Shown: positions 32,755 through 39,480 of the stretch, one piece after another | How positions within the stretch are numbered: the first letter of the stretch is position 1 | Layout: every line of letters starts with the position of its first letter | NCBI GenBank assembly: GCA_035551615.1 | Contig: DASZNC010000022.1 | Coordinates: forward strand, 29,328 to 93,327 | Reading direction: 5' to 3' | DNA: 64,000 nt | Source of the DNA: JAKCDU01 sp035551615 | Lineage (GTDB): Bacteria; Actinomycetota; Acidimicrobiia; Acidimicrobiales; Palsa-688 | Notes under the pieces: generated by a model | Seen by the model: only the letters and a program-made list of their open reading frames with translations | Databases searched by the model: none | What the model was told of the DNA's origin: nothing | Position numbers and translations under genes: made by a program

Positions 32755-33797
32755 AAGAGTCCGGCCTGCTGAAGCAGTGTCACTGCATTCGATCCGGTCC
32801 CCAGGTCAGCGATCGAGATGGGATAGGGCCGCAGATCGGCGAACGGCGTCTCGGGCGCCGACGGGCTCACCCCATCGGCCAGCGGGTACTCGAAGCTGAG
32901 CGAGTCGGCGATCACCTTCTGGGCGTCCGGCGACACGAGATAGGCCACGAAACGGGCGGCATCGGCCTGGTGCTTCGACGACGCGAGGACCCCGGCACCC
33001 GACACGTCCACTACATACCCGGGGTCGCCGGCGGCGAAGTAGGCGATCTTGGAGTGGACCGCCGACGACCCGATCTCGGCGGCCATGCGGTACCAGTAGT
33101 ACTGGTTGATCACACCGAATGCGACCACGCCCCGGTTCACCTGAGAGGTGACCGTCTCGTTGTCGGGATACACGTGCCCGGACCCGTTGGAGGCCAGACC
33201 CTTGAGCCATGACACGGTGGCCGACGTCCCGGCAGATTTGGCAACTGCAGTGACAATCGGTTGGAAGTCGGTCTCGCTCGGGGCGAAGGCCAGCTTGCCC
33301 TTGTACCTCGGGTCGGCCAGCTGGAGCACACTGGTCGGCAGTTGGTCGGCGCTGATCAGCTTGGGGTTGTAGACCAGCACGCTGACCCGGGCCGACACCG
33401 CTACCCAGTCGCTCTGGGGCGAGTTGTACTTCGACGGCGTCTGGCTCAACGTGGTTGCTGCCAGCGGGACCAGACGGTTGTGGGTCTCGAGGTCCTCGAG
33501 GGCGGGCGAGTTCTCGGTGAAGATGACGTCGGCCGGAGTCCGCGAGCCCTCTGTGATGATCTGGTCGACGAGCGTGTCCTCGTCGTCGTAGCGGACGTTG
33601 ACCTTGATGCCGGTCTGCTTCTCGAAGCCCTGGATCAGCGCCTGGGTGGTCAGCTGGTGCTGCCCGCTGTACAGGGTGATGGTGCCGTTGGGCGAGGACC
33701 TGGAGCCGGAACAGGCGCCGAGCAGGCCGGCCAGTATCGCCGAGACGACCAGCACCGCAGGGGTCTTGATTCGGGGGGATCGACGGGGGCGCAACAA
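32751..33797 (-). CDS. Ferric iron ABC transporter substrate-binding lipoprotein (FbpA type)
   Basis: A 348-residue extracytoplasmic solute-binding protein with a lipoprotein signal (LVVSAILAGLLGAC). The mature part begins GTITLYSGQHQLTTQALIQG, characteristic of the FbpA/FutA iron(III) class, and contains paired tyrosines in FGVINQYYWYRMAAEIGSSA, which in relatives bind ferric iron directly. The start is a TTG at 33797 behind GGAGAG with nine-base spacing. A second TTG codon follows directly. It heads the three-gene importer operon and lies behind a promoter overlapped by a metal-regulator-like inverted repeat. Confidence 0.92.
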   Translation of the reverse strand: MLRPRRSPRIKTPAVLVVSAILAGLLGACSGSRSSPNGTITLYSGQHQLTTQALIQGFEKQTGIKVNVRYDDEDTLVDQIITEGSRTPADVIFTENSPALEDLETHNRLVPLAATTLSQTPSKYNSPQSDWVAVSARVSVLVYNPKLISADQLPTSVLQLADPRYKGKLAFAPSETDFQPIVTAVAKSAGTSATVSWLKGLASNGSGHVYPDNETVTSQVNRGVVAFGVINQYYWYRMAAEIGSSAVHSKIAYFAAGDPGYVVDVSGAGVLASSKHQADAARFVAYLVSPDAQKVIADSLSFEYPLADGVSPSAPETPFADLRPYPISIADLGTGSNAVTLLQQAGLL

Positions 33798-33832
33798 CTG
33801 GACAGCCTCTCCTTATGTTCACCTGCCCGTGT

Positions 33833-33862
33833 ATCTTAGGTATGCCTAAGAGTTCTGGTCAA
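33833..33862 (-). promoter_or_regulatory. Iron-importer promoter with overlapping DtxR-type inverted repeat
   Basis: On the minus strand TTGACC (33857-33862) and TAAGAT (33833-33838) are separated by 18 bases, a good sigma-70-like promoter 35-65 bases before the TTG start. A perfect inverted repeat CTTAGG-CATA-CCTAAG (33835-33850) covers the 3' part of the spacer and runs into the -10 element. TTAGG/CCTAA half-sites resemble those of DtxR/IdeR boxes, though the spacing is shorter than the 19-bp consensus. Binding here would block transcription when metal is plentiful. Confidence 0.75.
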
Positions 33863-34026
33863 GATGAGGTAAAGGAGCAACCGTTGCCGGCGTCCGGGCA
33901 CTGCGCCACCGGCGCCCTTTGAACCGTAATCTGTTAACTTTTACCAACTTTGTTGATATCTAGAGCATTTTCAGCGCTATTTCTACAAACTAGAAAAACT
34001 CCAACAGATATGGGCGCTGTCGACGG
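33863..34026. other. AT-rich intergenic segment between bcp and the iron-importer promoter
   Basis: About 94 bases (33918-34011) are only roughly one-third G+C by hand count, in strong contrast with everything around. It includes a perfect inverted repeat TTTCTA-CAAAC-TAGAAA (33980-33996), CAAC-TTT-GTTG and GTTAAC. It may act as an upstream element of the importer promoter or as the transcription end of bcp. No gene is visible. Confidence 0.6.
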
Positions 34027-34488
34027 TCACCCGGCCAGTGCCGCCAGCAGGTTCTTCGGCGTGTCGGCCGGCGAGACCTTGTACCAGACCTCGGCCAGCT
34101 TCCCCTTCTCGTCGACCAGGAACGCCGACCGCAGGATGCCCATGTACTTCTTGCCGTACATCGACTTCTCCGTCCACACCCCGTAGGCCTCGGCGATGGC
34201 ATGGTCCTCGTCGGCCAGCAGCGGGAAGCCGAGTCCGTACTTGGCGTCGAACTTGGCCTGCTTGGCCGGCTTGTCGGGGCTGATGCCCACCACCGCTGTG
34301 TCGCCGATGTCGCCGAGCACGTCACGCAGACCGCATGACTGGGCCGTGCATCCCGGCGTATCCGCCTTCGGGTAGAAGTAGATGAGGATCCTGCGCCCCT
34401 TGTAGGCCGACAGTTCGACGACCTTCTCGGTCTGGTCCTGGAGTGAGAACACGGGAGCCTGGTCCCCGACCTTCAGATGCTGAGCCAT
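34027..34488 (-). CDS. bcp: Thioredoxin-dependent thiol peroxidase (peroxiredoxin Bcp/PrxQ)
   Basis: A 153-residue peroxiredoxin that reduces hydroperoxides with thioredoxin. The peroxidatic Cys is in YFYPKADTPGCTAQSCGLRD, and the resolving Cys five residues later gives the C-x4-C pattern of the Bcp type. KVGDQAPVFSLQDQ is the N-terminal signature. Cytoplasmic. It lies upstream of the iron-importer operon on the same strand but is separated from it by 229 bases with its own promoter, so co-transcription is unlikely; a shared role in iron/oxidant balance is plausible. Confidence 0.95.
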   Translation of the reverse strand: MAQHLKVGDQAPVFSLQDQTEKVVELSAYKGRRILIYFYPKADTPGCTAQSCGLRDVLGDIGDTAVVGISPDKPAKQAKFDAKYGLGFPLLADEDHAIAEAYGVWTEKSMYGKKYMGILRSAFLVDEKGKLAEVWYKVSPADTPKNLLAALAG

Positions 34489-34576
34489 CTGTGGAGCGTA
34501 TCGTCGGGGCGTCGAAATCTCGGTACCTGAGCCGCTCGTGTTCTACCGCCCGGACCCCCTGTGGGACGGCGGCTGA

Positions 34577-35107
34577 TCAGAGCCGTTGCCGGGCCTCATA
34601 GACGCGTCCCGCGAAGTCATCCAGGGCCTCTGCGACCTCCTTCAACCCGGTCTCGGCGGCCGGCGCCTTCGGCGCCCCGAACAGGTCCTTCGCCCGCAGC
34701 TCCCGGTACCAGCGGCGCAGGCGGTCCACGTTGTGCTCTTCCTCGTCGAGCTCGGCGAGGGTGAACTTCTCCTTGGCCACTTCGTCGGCCAGTTCGGCCA
34801 TCGCCTTGCCGCACTCGGCCGTGAACTCGGCCCACGCCTCATCCCGCTCCGCGCTGTAGAGCTTTTCCAGCTCGCCGAGCGACTGGCTACCGGGATCGAC
34901 GTCGAATACCAGGGCCTGGCCGTCGGCCCGCTCGACCAGCCGCACCGCCTTGGCCAGTCCCTCGTCGAATCCGTCGCCGATCGGCACCGCCCAGGTCGCC
35001 GCCTGCAGCGCCACCGCGCCGACCCGCCGCAGTTCCCGCCAGACGGCGACCCTCTGGCTGCTCCCCCCGTCGCTCGGCAACCGGTAGGTCACGATTCGCC
35101 ACGCCAC
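34577..35107 (-). CDS. ChrB N-terminal-domain-like protein
   Basis: A 176-residue protein matching the N-terminal domain of chromate-resistance protein ChrB: WRIVTYRLPSDGGSSQRVAV, WRELRRVGAVALQAATWAVP, then KEKFTLAELDEEEHNVDRLR and RWYRELRAKDLFGAP. Many actinobacteria carry this domain alone, without chromate transporter genes, and none is visible here, so a chromate role should not be assumed. I start at the GTG at 35107 because family members begin close to that point; frames from 35137 add ten residues. Confidence 0.72.
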   Translation of the reverse strand: MAWRIVTYRLPSDGGSSQRVAVWRELRRVGAVALQAATWAVPIGDGFDEGLAKAVRLVERADGQALVFDVDPGSQSLGELEKLYSAERDEAWAEFTAECGKAMAELADEVAKEKFTLAELDEEEHNVDRLRRWYRELRAKDLFGAPKAPAAETGLKEVAEALDDFAGRVYEARQRL

Positions 35108-35351
35108 GCAACTGACGCTACACCCATGCCGCATCATGAGCTACTGTGACCGACCTACCCGGTCCGGGCAGGCCGGCACCCCGCCAGCTGGCCGCCGGAC
35201 CGGGCCACACCGCCCCTCCTCTGCCGAACCGACTCCGGACCGGCACACCCGCGTGCCGAATGGGCGGGGGCTTCCCGGAGCCAGACCCGGTCCGGTCACG
35301 ACGGGTGCGGCCAAGGCGAAGCACCGGGCGAGGGCATCTAGAGTCGGCCCG

Positions 35352-35747
35352 GTGGCCGATTCGTCCGACTCCGATCCGGCTGCCGGTCCCGATGAGGTCA
35401 GGGCCGAGAACGACGTGCTACTGGCTCGCATCGCCAATGACTCGGTGAGACTGGACGCCCTCGACGCCGAGCTGCGGTCGGCCCGGCACCGCATCGAGAC
35501 GCTGGAAGCCGATCTGGCCCGGGCCACGGACCGGAAAGCGGGTGAGACCGCCGTCCTCGAGCAGCGACTGGCCGGCCTGGCTGATGAACACCGACGGGCC
35601 GAAGAGCTCCTGGCCGCGGAGCGCGTGCGCAGCGAGGATCAGCTCCGCCATATCGAGCAGCTCCAGAACTCCTTTTCCTACCGCCTGACCAAACCTCTCC
35701 GGCTGGTGCAGAGCCGGCGTCTGGGCCGCCGGTCGCCCTCGAAGTGA
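35352..35747 (+). CDS. Coiled-coil protein paired with a glycosyltransferase
   Basis: A 131-residue protein that is nearly all coiled coil (RIANDSVRLDALDAELRSAR, RIETLEADLARATDRKAGET, EELLAAERVRSEDQLRHIEQ) and ends NSFSYRLTKPLRLVQSRRLG. In my experience the NSFSWRLTxPLR-like ending is typical of segments next to glycosyltransferase domains in surface-polysaccharide clusters. I begin at the GTG at 35352; the frame is open to 35136 but the upstream part is Pro/Arg-rich and lacks structure. Its stop overlaps the next gene (GTGA), so the two probably work together. Confidence 0.7.
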   Translation: MADSSDSDPAAGPDEVRAENDVLLARIANDSVRLDALDAELRSARHRIETLEADLARATDRKAGETAVLEQRLAGLADEHRRAEELLAAERVRSEDQLRHIEQLQNSFSYRLTKPLRLVQSRRLGRRSPSK

Positions 35748-37651
35748 GTCCCGGTCCGGCGCACGAGCGGGTATCTGTGGTCATCGTCACCCACGAGAAC
35801 CACGCGTCCGCATCCCGGGTGGTCGAAGCCGTCGAGGCCGCCGGCCCCGGACTGGTGGGCGAGATCATCGTGGTCGACAACGGCTCGTCGCCCGAAACGG
35901 TGGCCGGACTGGAGTCGTCATTGGCGAACCGGGTCCGCCTACTGGTCCTCGGCACCGACCGTTACTTCGGCGAAGGGGCCAACATCGGTGTCGAGACGGC
36001 CACGGGCGGGATGGTTCTGCTTCTGCACGACGATGTCCGTCCGGAGCCGGGATGCATCGAGGAACTGGTTCGGTACCTGGCGGACAACCCGTCGGCCGCC
36101 GCCGTCGGGCCGCTGCTCGTCGATCCGGACGGGACGTCCGGCCGCGCCGGAGGGACGGTTTCGGAATCCGGCGAGATCGTGTACCGAACCATGCCGGTCG
36201 AAGACGCCGGCGACAACCGGATCGAGGCGGTGGACTTCTGCTCGGCCGCTTGCCTACTGGTGCGGCGCGCCGATTTCATGGCTGCGGGCGGATTCGATCT
36301 CCGATGGGAACCGGCGTTCTACGAGGATGTCGATCTGTGCTTCGAGCTACGCCGGCTCGGACGGTCCGTGGTGGTCGACCGGCAGGCCCGGGCCACCTCC
36401 CTCGAAAGCCCGGACCCAGGGGAGGCCGAACAGGCGGCGATCAACCGACTGGCCTTCGTCAACAAGTGGATTTTGAACCCGGCGGAACCACCTTCTTCTC
36501 ACCGTGACCACAACTGCGAGAATCCGCCCACGGCGACGGGCCGGATTCCAGGCGTCACGACGGCCATGCTGTTCGACCCCTACGACATAGTGCCGGGCGG
36601 CGGGGAACGGGTCCTGTTCGAACTCGGTGCCGCTCTGGCCGACGTACTCGGCGATGATCAGGTCTCGCTGGCCGTTCCGCACCCGTACAGCAACCTGCGG
36701 ATCGAGCAGGTACGCCGGGTGTTCGGGCTGAGAGCGCCGAAGGCGGCCGTCACCTACGACGACGCTCGGGGCCGCCGCCCCGACCTGGCCATCGTGCTCG
36801 GCAACGAAGCGACACCACCCGTGCCCGGCTTCGGCACCAGGCACAACGTGTACCTCTGCCAGTTCCCTGTCCACACGTCCCCGGAGTACCTGGAACAGCA
36901 CCTCCCGTACATCGGAACGTACGACCAGATCTGGGTGTACTCGGACTTCGTCCGGCGTTATGTCAACGGCCATCTCCGGCTCCTCGGGGTGCACCCGCCG
37001 CCGATCCGGGTCGTGTACGCACCGGCGACGGTCAACGGATCAGAGGCGGCGCCGCCCTGGCTCGGGCGGCGGGGGCTGATCACGGTCGGCCGTTTCTTCG
37101 CCGGCGGCCACAACAAGCGCCAGGACGTGGTCATAGAGATCGTCCGGGAGGTGGAACGTCGACTGGGGCGGCGCGTGCCGCTCACGATGATCGGCTCTCT
37201 ACATCCCGGGGCCGGTTCGCGGGAACGCTTTGCCGAACTCCGGGCAATGGCCGGGGACATCGACTGTCGTTTCTTCCCCAACGCCAGCCGCGAACGTCTG
37301 ATCGAGGAGTACGGTCGCTCGGCCATACTGCTCCACGCCACCGGGTACGGAATCGACCCGTTGGCCTTCCCGGAGCAACTCGAGCACTTCGGGATCGTGC
37401 CGGTCGAAGCCGCCGGCCTCGGCTGCATACCGGTCGTATACGGCCAGGCCGGCCCGGCCGAGGTGATGCGACTGCTGGGCTCGGACACCACCTTCGACTC
37501 CATACCGGACGCGGCCGGGATCGTGGCCCGGTTGCTGGATGACCCCGACGGTGCCGGACGGCTGAGCGAGGAACTGGTACGCCGCGCCCGGATGTTCTCC
37601 CAGGAGGCGTTCCGGGAACGGATTTTCGAGGCCCTGTCGGCAGACAGTTAG
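35744..37651 (+). CDS. Two-domain glycosyltransferase (GT2 fused to GT4)
   Basis: A 635-residue protein with two sugar-transfer modules. Residues 8-240 are a GT-A fold family 2 enzyme (VSVVIVTHENHASASRVVEA, IIVVDNGSSPETVAG, metal-binding LLLHDDVRPEPG, and FYEDVDLCFELRRLGRSVVV). Residues 275-630 are a GT-B fold, GT4-like enzyme (DPYDIVPGGGERVLFELG, ITVGRFFAGGHNKRQDVVIE, and the donor-site EHFGIVPVEAAGLGCIPVVY). No signal peptide or membrane segment. It probably adds two consecutive sugars to a cell-surface glycan. The GTG start overlaps the coiled-coil gene by four bases. Confidence 0.88.
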   Translation: MSPGPAHERVSVVIVTHENHASASRVVEAVEAAGPGLVGEIIVVDNGSSPETVAGLESSLANRVRLLVLGTDRYFGEGANIGVETATGGMVLLLHDDVRPEPGCIEELVRYLADNPSAAAVGPLLVDPDGTSGRAGGTVSESGEIVYRTMPVEDAGDNRIEAVDFCSAACLLVRRADFMAAGGFDLRWEPAFYEDVDLCFELRRLGRSVVVDRQARATSLESPDPGEAEQAAINRLAFVNKWILNPAEPPSSHRDHNCENPPTATGRIPGVTTAMLFDPYDIVPGGGERVLFELGAALADVLGDDQVSLAVPHPYSNLRIEQVRRVFGLRAPKAAVTYDDARGRRPDLAIVLGNEATPPVPGFGTRHNVYLCQFPVHTSPEYLEQHLPYIGTYDQIWVYSDFVRRYVNGHLRLLGVHPPPIRVVYAPATVNGSEAAPPWLGRRGLITVGRFFAGGHNKRQDVVIEIVREVERRLGRRVPLTMIGSLHPGAGSRERFAELRAMAGDIDCRFFPNASRERLIEEYGRSAILLHATGYGIDPLAFPEQLEHFGIVPVEAAGLGCIPVVYGQAGPAEVMRLLGSDTTFDSIPDAAGIVARLLDDPDGAGRLSEELVRRARMFSQEAFRERIFEALSADS

Positions 37652-37732
37652 AGGGCCGGCCGGGTCAGGTGCATCGCGGTTGCTGAGCGGGGCGAGGCGG
37701 GCACGGAGCCGGGGCGGCTGTTCGGTGGTCGA

Positions 37733-37778
37733 TTCTCCCGGTAATACCGGGAGAACCGCGGAGGCGGCCGCTTAGTCT
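37733..37778 (+). promoter_or_regulatory. Palindromic operator and leaderless promoter of the threonine dehydratase
   Basis: TTCTCCCGGTA (37733-37743) and TACCGGGAGAA (37745-37755) form a perfect 11+1+11 palindrome. TAGTCT (37773-37778) fits the TANNNT -10 and lies seven bases before the GTG at 37786, so the palindrome covers the expected -35 position. As RNA it could also fold (9-bp stem, TAATA loop) and stop the upstream glycosyltransferase transcript, but no U-tract follows. I favour an operator. Confidence 0.65.
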
Positions 37779-37785
37779 TGCCCGC

Positions 37786-38742
37786 GTGATCACGAGCGCC
37801 GAACTCGAGTCCGCGACCGGGATCGTCGGTCGGCACGTGCCCATCACCCCGGCCTACCGCTGGCCATTGCTGGAAGCGGTCACCGGAACCCCGACGTGGG
37901 TCAAGCACGAGAACGCCACACCGGCGGGGGCATTCAAGGTGCGCGGCGGTTTGGTCTACCTCGCCCACCTGGTGGAGAGCAAGCGCCCGGTGAGGGGCCT
38001 GGTGACGGCCACTCGGGGCAACCATGGGCAATCGATCGCCTTCGCCGGCCGGGCCTACGGCGTCCCCGTGACCGTGGTCGTGCCCGAGGGCAACAGTCCG
38101 GACAAGAACGCCTCCATGAAGGGATTCGGTGCCGAACTGGTGGTTCGGGGCCGGGACTTCCAGGAGGCGCGCGAACACGCCGCTGAGCTGTCCGCCTCCG
38201 ACGGGCTCGACATGGTGCCCTCGTTCCACCGGGACCTGGTCGCCGGTGTCGCCACCTACGCGGCCGAGATGCACGATCAGGCTCCCGGGCTGGACGTCGT
38301 GTACGTGCCGGTGGGCCAGGGGTCGGGCATCTGCGCCAACATCGCCGTCCGCGACCTGCTCGGCCTGGCCACCGAGATCGTCGGGGTGGTGTCCGAACGG
38401 GCGCCGGCCAGTGCCCTGTCGTTCGCCGCCGGGCACGTGGTCACCACCCCGGACGCCGACACCTTCGTGGATGGGGTGGCCACCCGCGTACCCGATGGCG
38501 ACGCCGTCGACGTGATCGTCCGGGGTGCCTCCCGGTTCGTGCCGGTCAGCGAGGAGGCCGCCGAGGAAGCGATGAGACTGATGTGGTCAACTACCCATCA
38601 CATGCCGGAGCCGGCCGGCTCGCTGGCTCTCGCCGGGCTACTGGCCGACACCGGCCGCCGGGCCGGCGCCACGACCGCCCTGGTCATGACCGGCGGCAAC
38701 TGCGACCGGGACCTCATCAGCCGCATCGTCCTCGGTGGCTGA
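37786..38742 (+). CDS. Threonine/serine dehydratase-family PLP enzyme
   Basis: A 318-residue fold-type II PLP enzyme that deaminates a hydroxy-amino acid. The PLP lysine is in HENATPAGAFKVRGGLVYLA, the substrate loop is TRGNHGQSIAFAGRAYG, and the phosphate-binding Gly loop is VPVGQGSGICANIAV. It lacks a C-terminal ACT regulatory domain, so it is the catabolic or single-domain type, not the feedback-inhibited IlvA. Related enzymes include threonine dehydratase and hydroxyectoine-degrading EutB; substrate is open. The GTG start has a leaderless promoter. It is monocistronic in appearance. Confidence 0.87.
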   Translation: MITSAELESATGIVGRHVPITPAYRWPLLEAVTGTPTWVKHENATPAGAFKVRGGLVYLAHLVESKRPVRGLVTATRGNHGQSIAFAGRAYGVPVTVVVPEGNSPDKNASMKGFGAELVVRGRDFQEAREHAAELSASDGLDMVPSFHRDLVAGVATYAAEMHDQAPGLDVVYVPVGQGSGICANIAVRDLLGLATEIVGVVSERAPASALSFAAGHVVTTPDADTFVDGVATRVPDGDAVDVIVRGASRFVPVSEEAAEEAMRLMWSTTHHMPEPAGSLALAGLLADTGRRAGATTALVMTGGNCDRDLISRIVLGG

Positions 38743-38799
38743 TGGCCGCTGCGGTAGGAGACCTGGGTCCCCTACCGCAGCCTCTGCTCTGATCGTCGG

Positions 38800-39324
38800 C
38801 TACTGGCGGTAGTCCGCTGAGCTGCCGTCCGGGTTGACCTGATGGACGGACCCGTCGGGGTTGCGCAGCGTGGTGAAACCCTGCGGATTGTGGGCCACCG
38901 TGGTGCCGTCGGAGTCGCGGTCGACCCACGTCCCGTCGGCCTGCTTGACGTGCATGGACCCGTCGTTGTTGCGCTGGACGAGGGTGTCCTGGTTGGTGGT
39001 CAGCGTGCCGCTGTCGTTTCCTTGCGAATCGGACAGGGCGGTGACTCCCGTGTCGGTCGTGTACGTGCCGTCGTCCTGCGGCACGGTCCACGTCCCATCG
39101 GCATTGTGCTGGGCGCCGTAGGCGATGTCGTCACCCTCGTCGGACGCCCCGCCACCCGGACCGCCAGGACCGCCCGGGCCACCAGGCCCACCAGGCCCAC
39201 CAGGTCCTCCCGGACCTCCAGGACCGCCCGGGCCACCAGGACCACCAGGCCCTCCAGGACCTCCAGGACCGCCGGGGCCACCAGGACCACCGGGACCGCT
39301 GTAGGACTCGTCTACGTCGTTCAT
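38800..39324 (-). CDS. Collagen-like Gly-Pro-Gly repeat protein
   Basis: A 174-residue protein. After MNDVDESYS it has about 16 Gly-Pro-Gly triplets (residues 10-59), then an acidic Asn/Asp/Gly/Thr-rich domain with short beta-type repeats: NADGTWTVPQDDGTYTT, NNDGSMHVKQADGTWVDRDS and NPDGSVHQVNPDGSSADY. There is no signal peptide or membrane segment, so export, if any, is by another route. AAGGAGCAC precedes the ATG. Gly-X-Y repeats form collagen triple helices in other bacteria; here Y is always Gly, which would weaken one. It follows the liv-type operon after a terminator. Function unknown. Confidence 0.8.
   Translation of the reverse strand: MNDVDESYSGPGGPGGPGGPGGPGGPGGPGGPGGPGGPGGPGGPGGPGGPGGPGGPGGGASDEGDDIAYGAQHNADGTWTVPQDDGTYTTDTGVTALSDSQGNDSGTLTTNQDTLVQRNNDGSMHVKQADGTWVDRDSDGTTVAHNPQGFTTLRNPDGSVHQVNPDGSSADYRQ
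39149..39298 (-). repeat. About sixteen 9-bp repeats coding Gly-Pro-Gly
   Basis: The tract reads Gly-Pro-Gly in 9-bp steps, but synonymous codons vary irregularly (all four Pro codons and several Gly codons occur). The DNA is therefore not a clean microsatellite, and the repeat seems to be kept at protein level. Boundaries are approximate to one unit. Confidence 0.85.
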
Positions 39325-39434
39325 CTAGTGCTCCTTGATCTGCTGTCAGTGGGCAGGACAAAGGAAATCACAGGACCGCGAGCGGCCCCGGCCGCGACCG
39401 GAGAGTTCGTCCGAACGTACAGGTGGACGCGACG

Positions 39435-39462
39435 GGGCCCGGCCGGTGAACCGGCCGGGCCC
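39435..39462 (-). terminator. Strong GC hairpin after the solute-binding protein gene
   Basis: GGGCCCGGCCGG and CCGGCCGGGCCC form a perfect 12-bp stem around TGAA, 19 bases past the stop of the minus-strand gene at 39481. No U-tract follows. It probably ends the importer transcript and separates it from the collagen-like gene, which has its own ribosome-binding site. Confidence 0.75.
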
Positions 39463-39480
39463 GTGTCGGGTCTCGGAACG

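Noticed and set aside
34577..35107. Chromate-resistance locus
   Set aside because: Only a ChrB-N-like domain is present; no ChrA transporter or ChrB C-terminal domain is visible, so the phenotype is not supported.
35136..35351. N-terminal extension of the coiled-coil protein
   Set aside because: Pro/Arg/Gly-rich translation without structure; the likely GTG start at 35352 directly precedes the structured part.
39149..39298. Possible CRISPR-like or satellite array
   Set aside because: The regular 9-bp period encodes Gly-Pro-Gly in frame with scrambled codons; there are no spacers.
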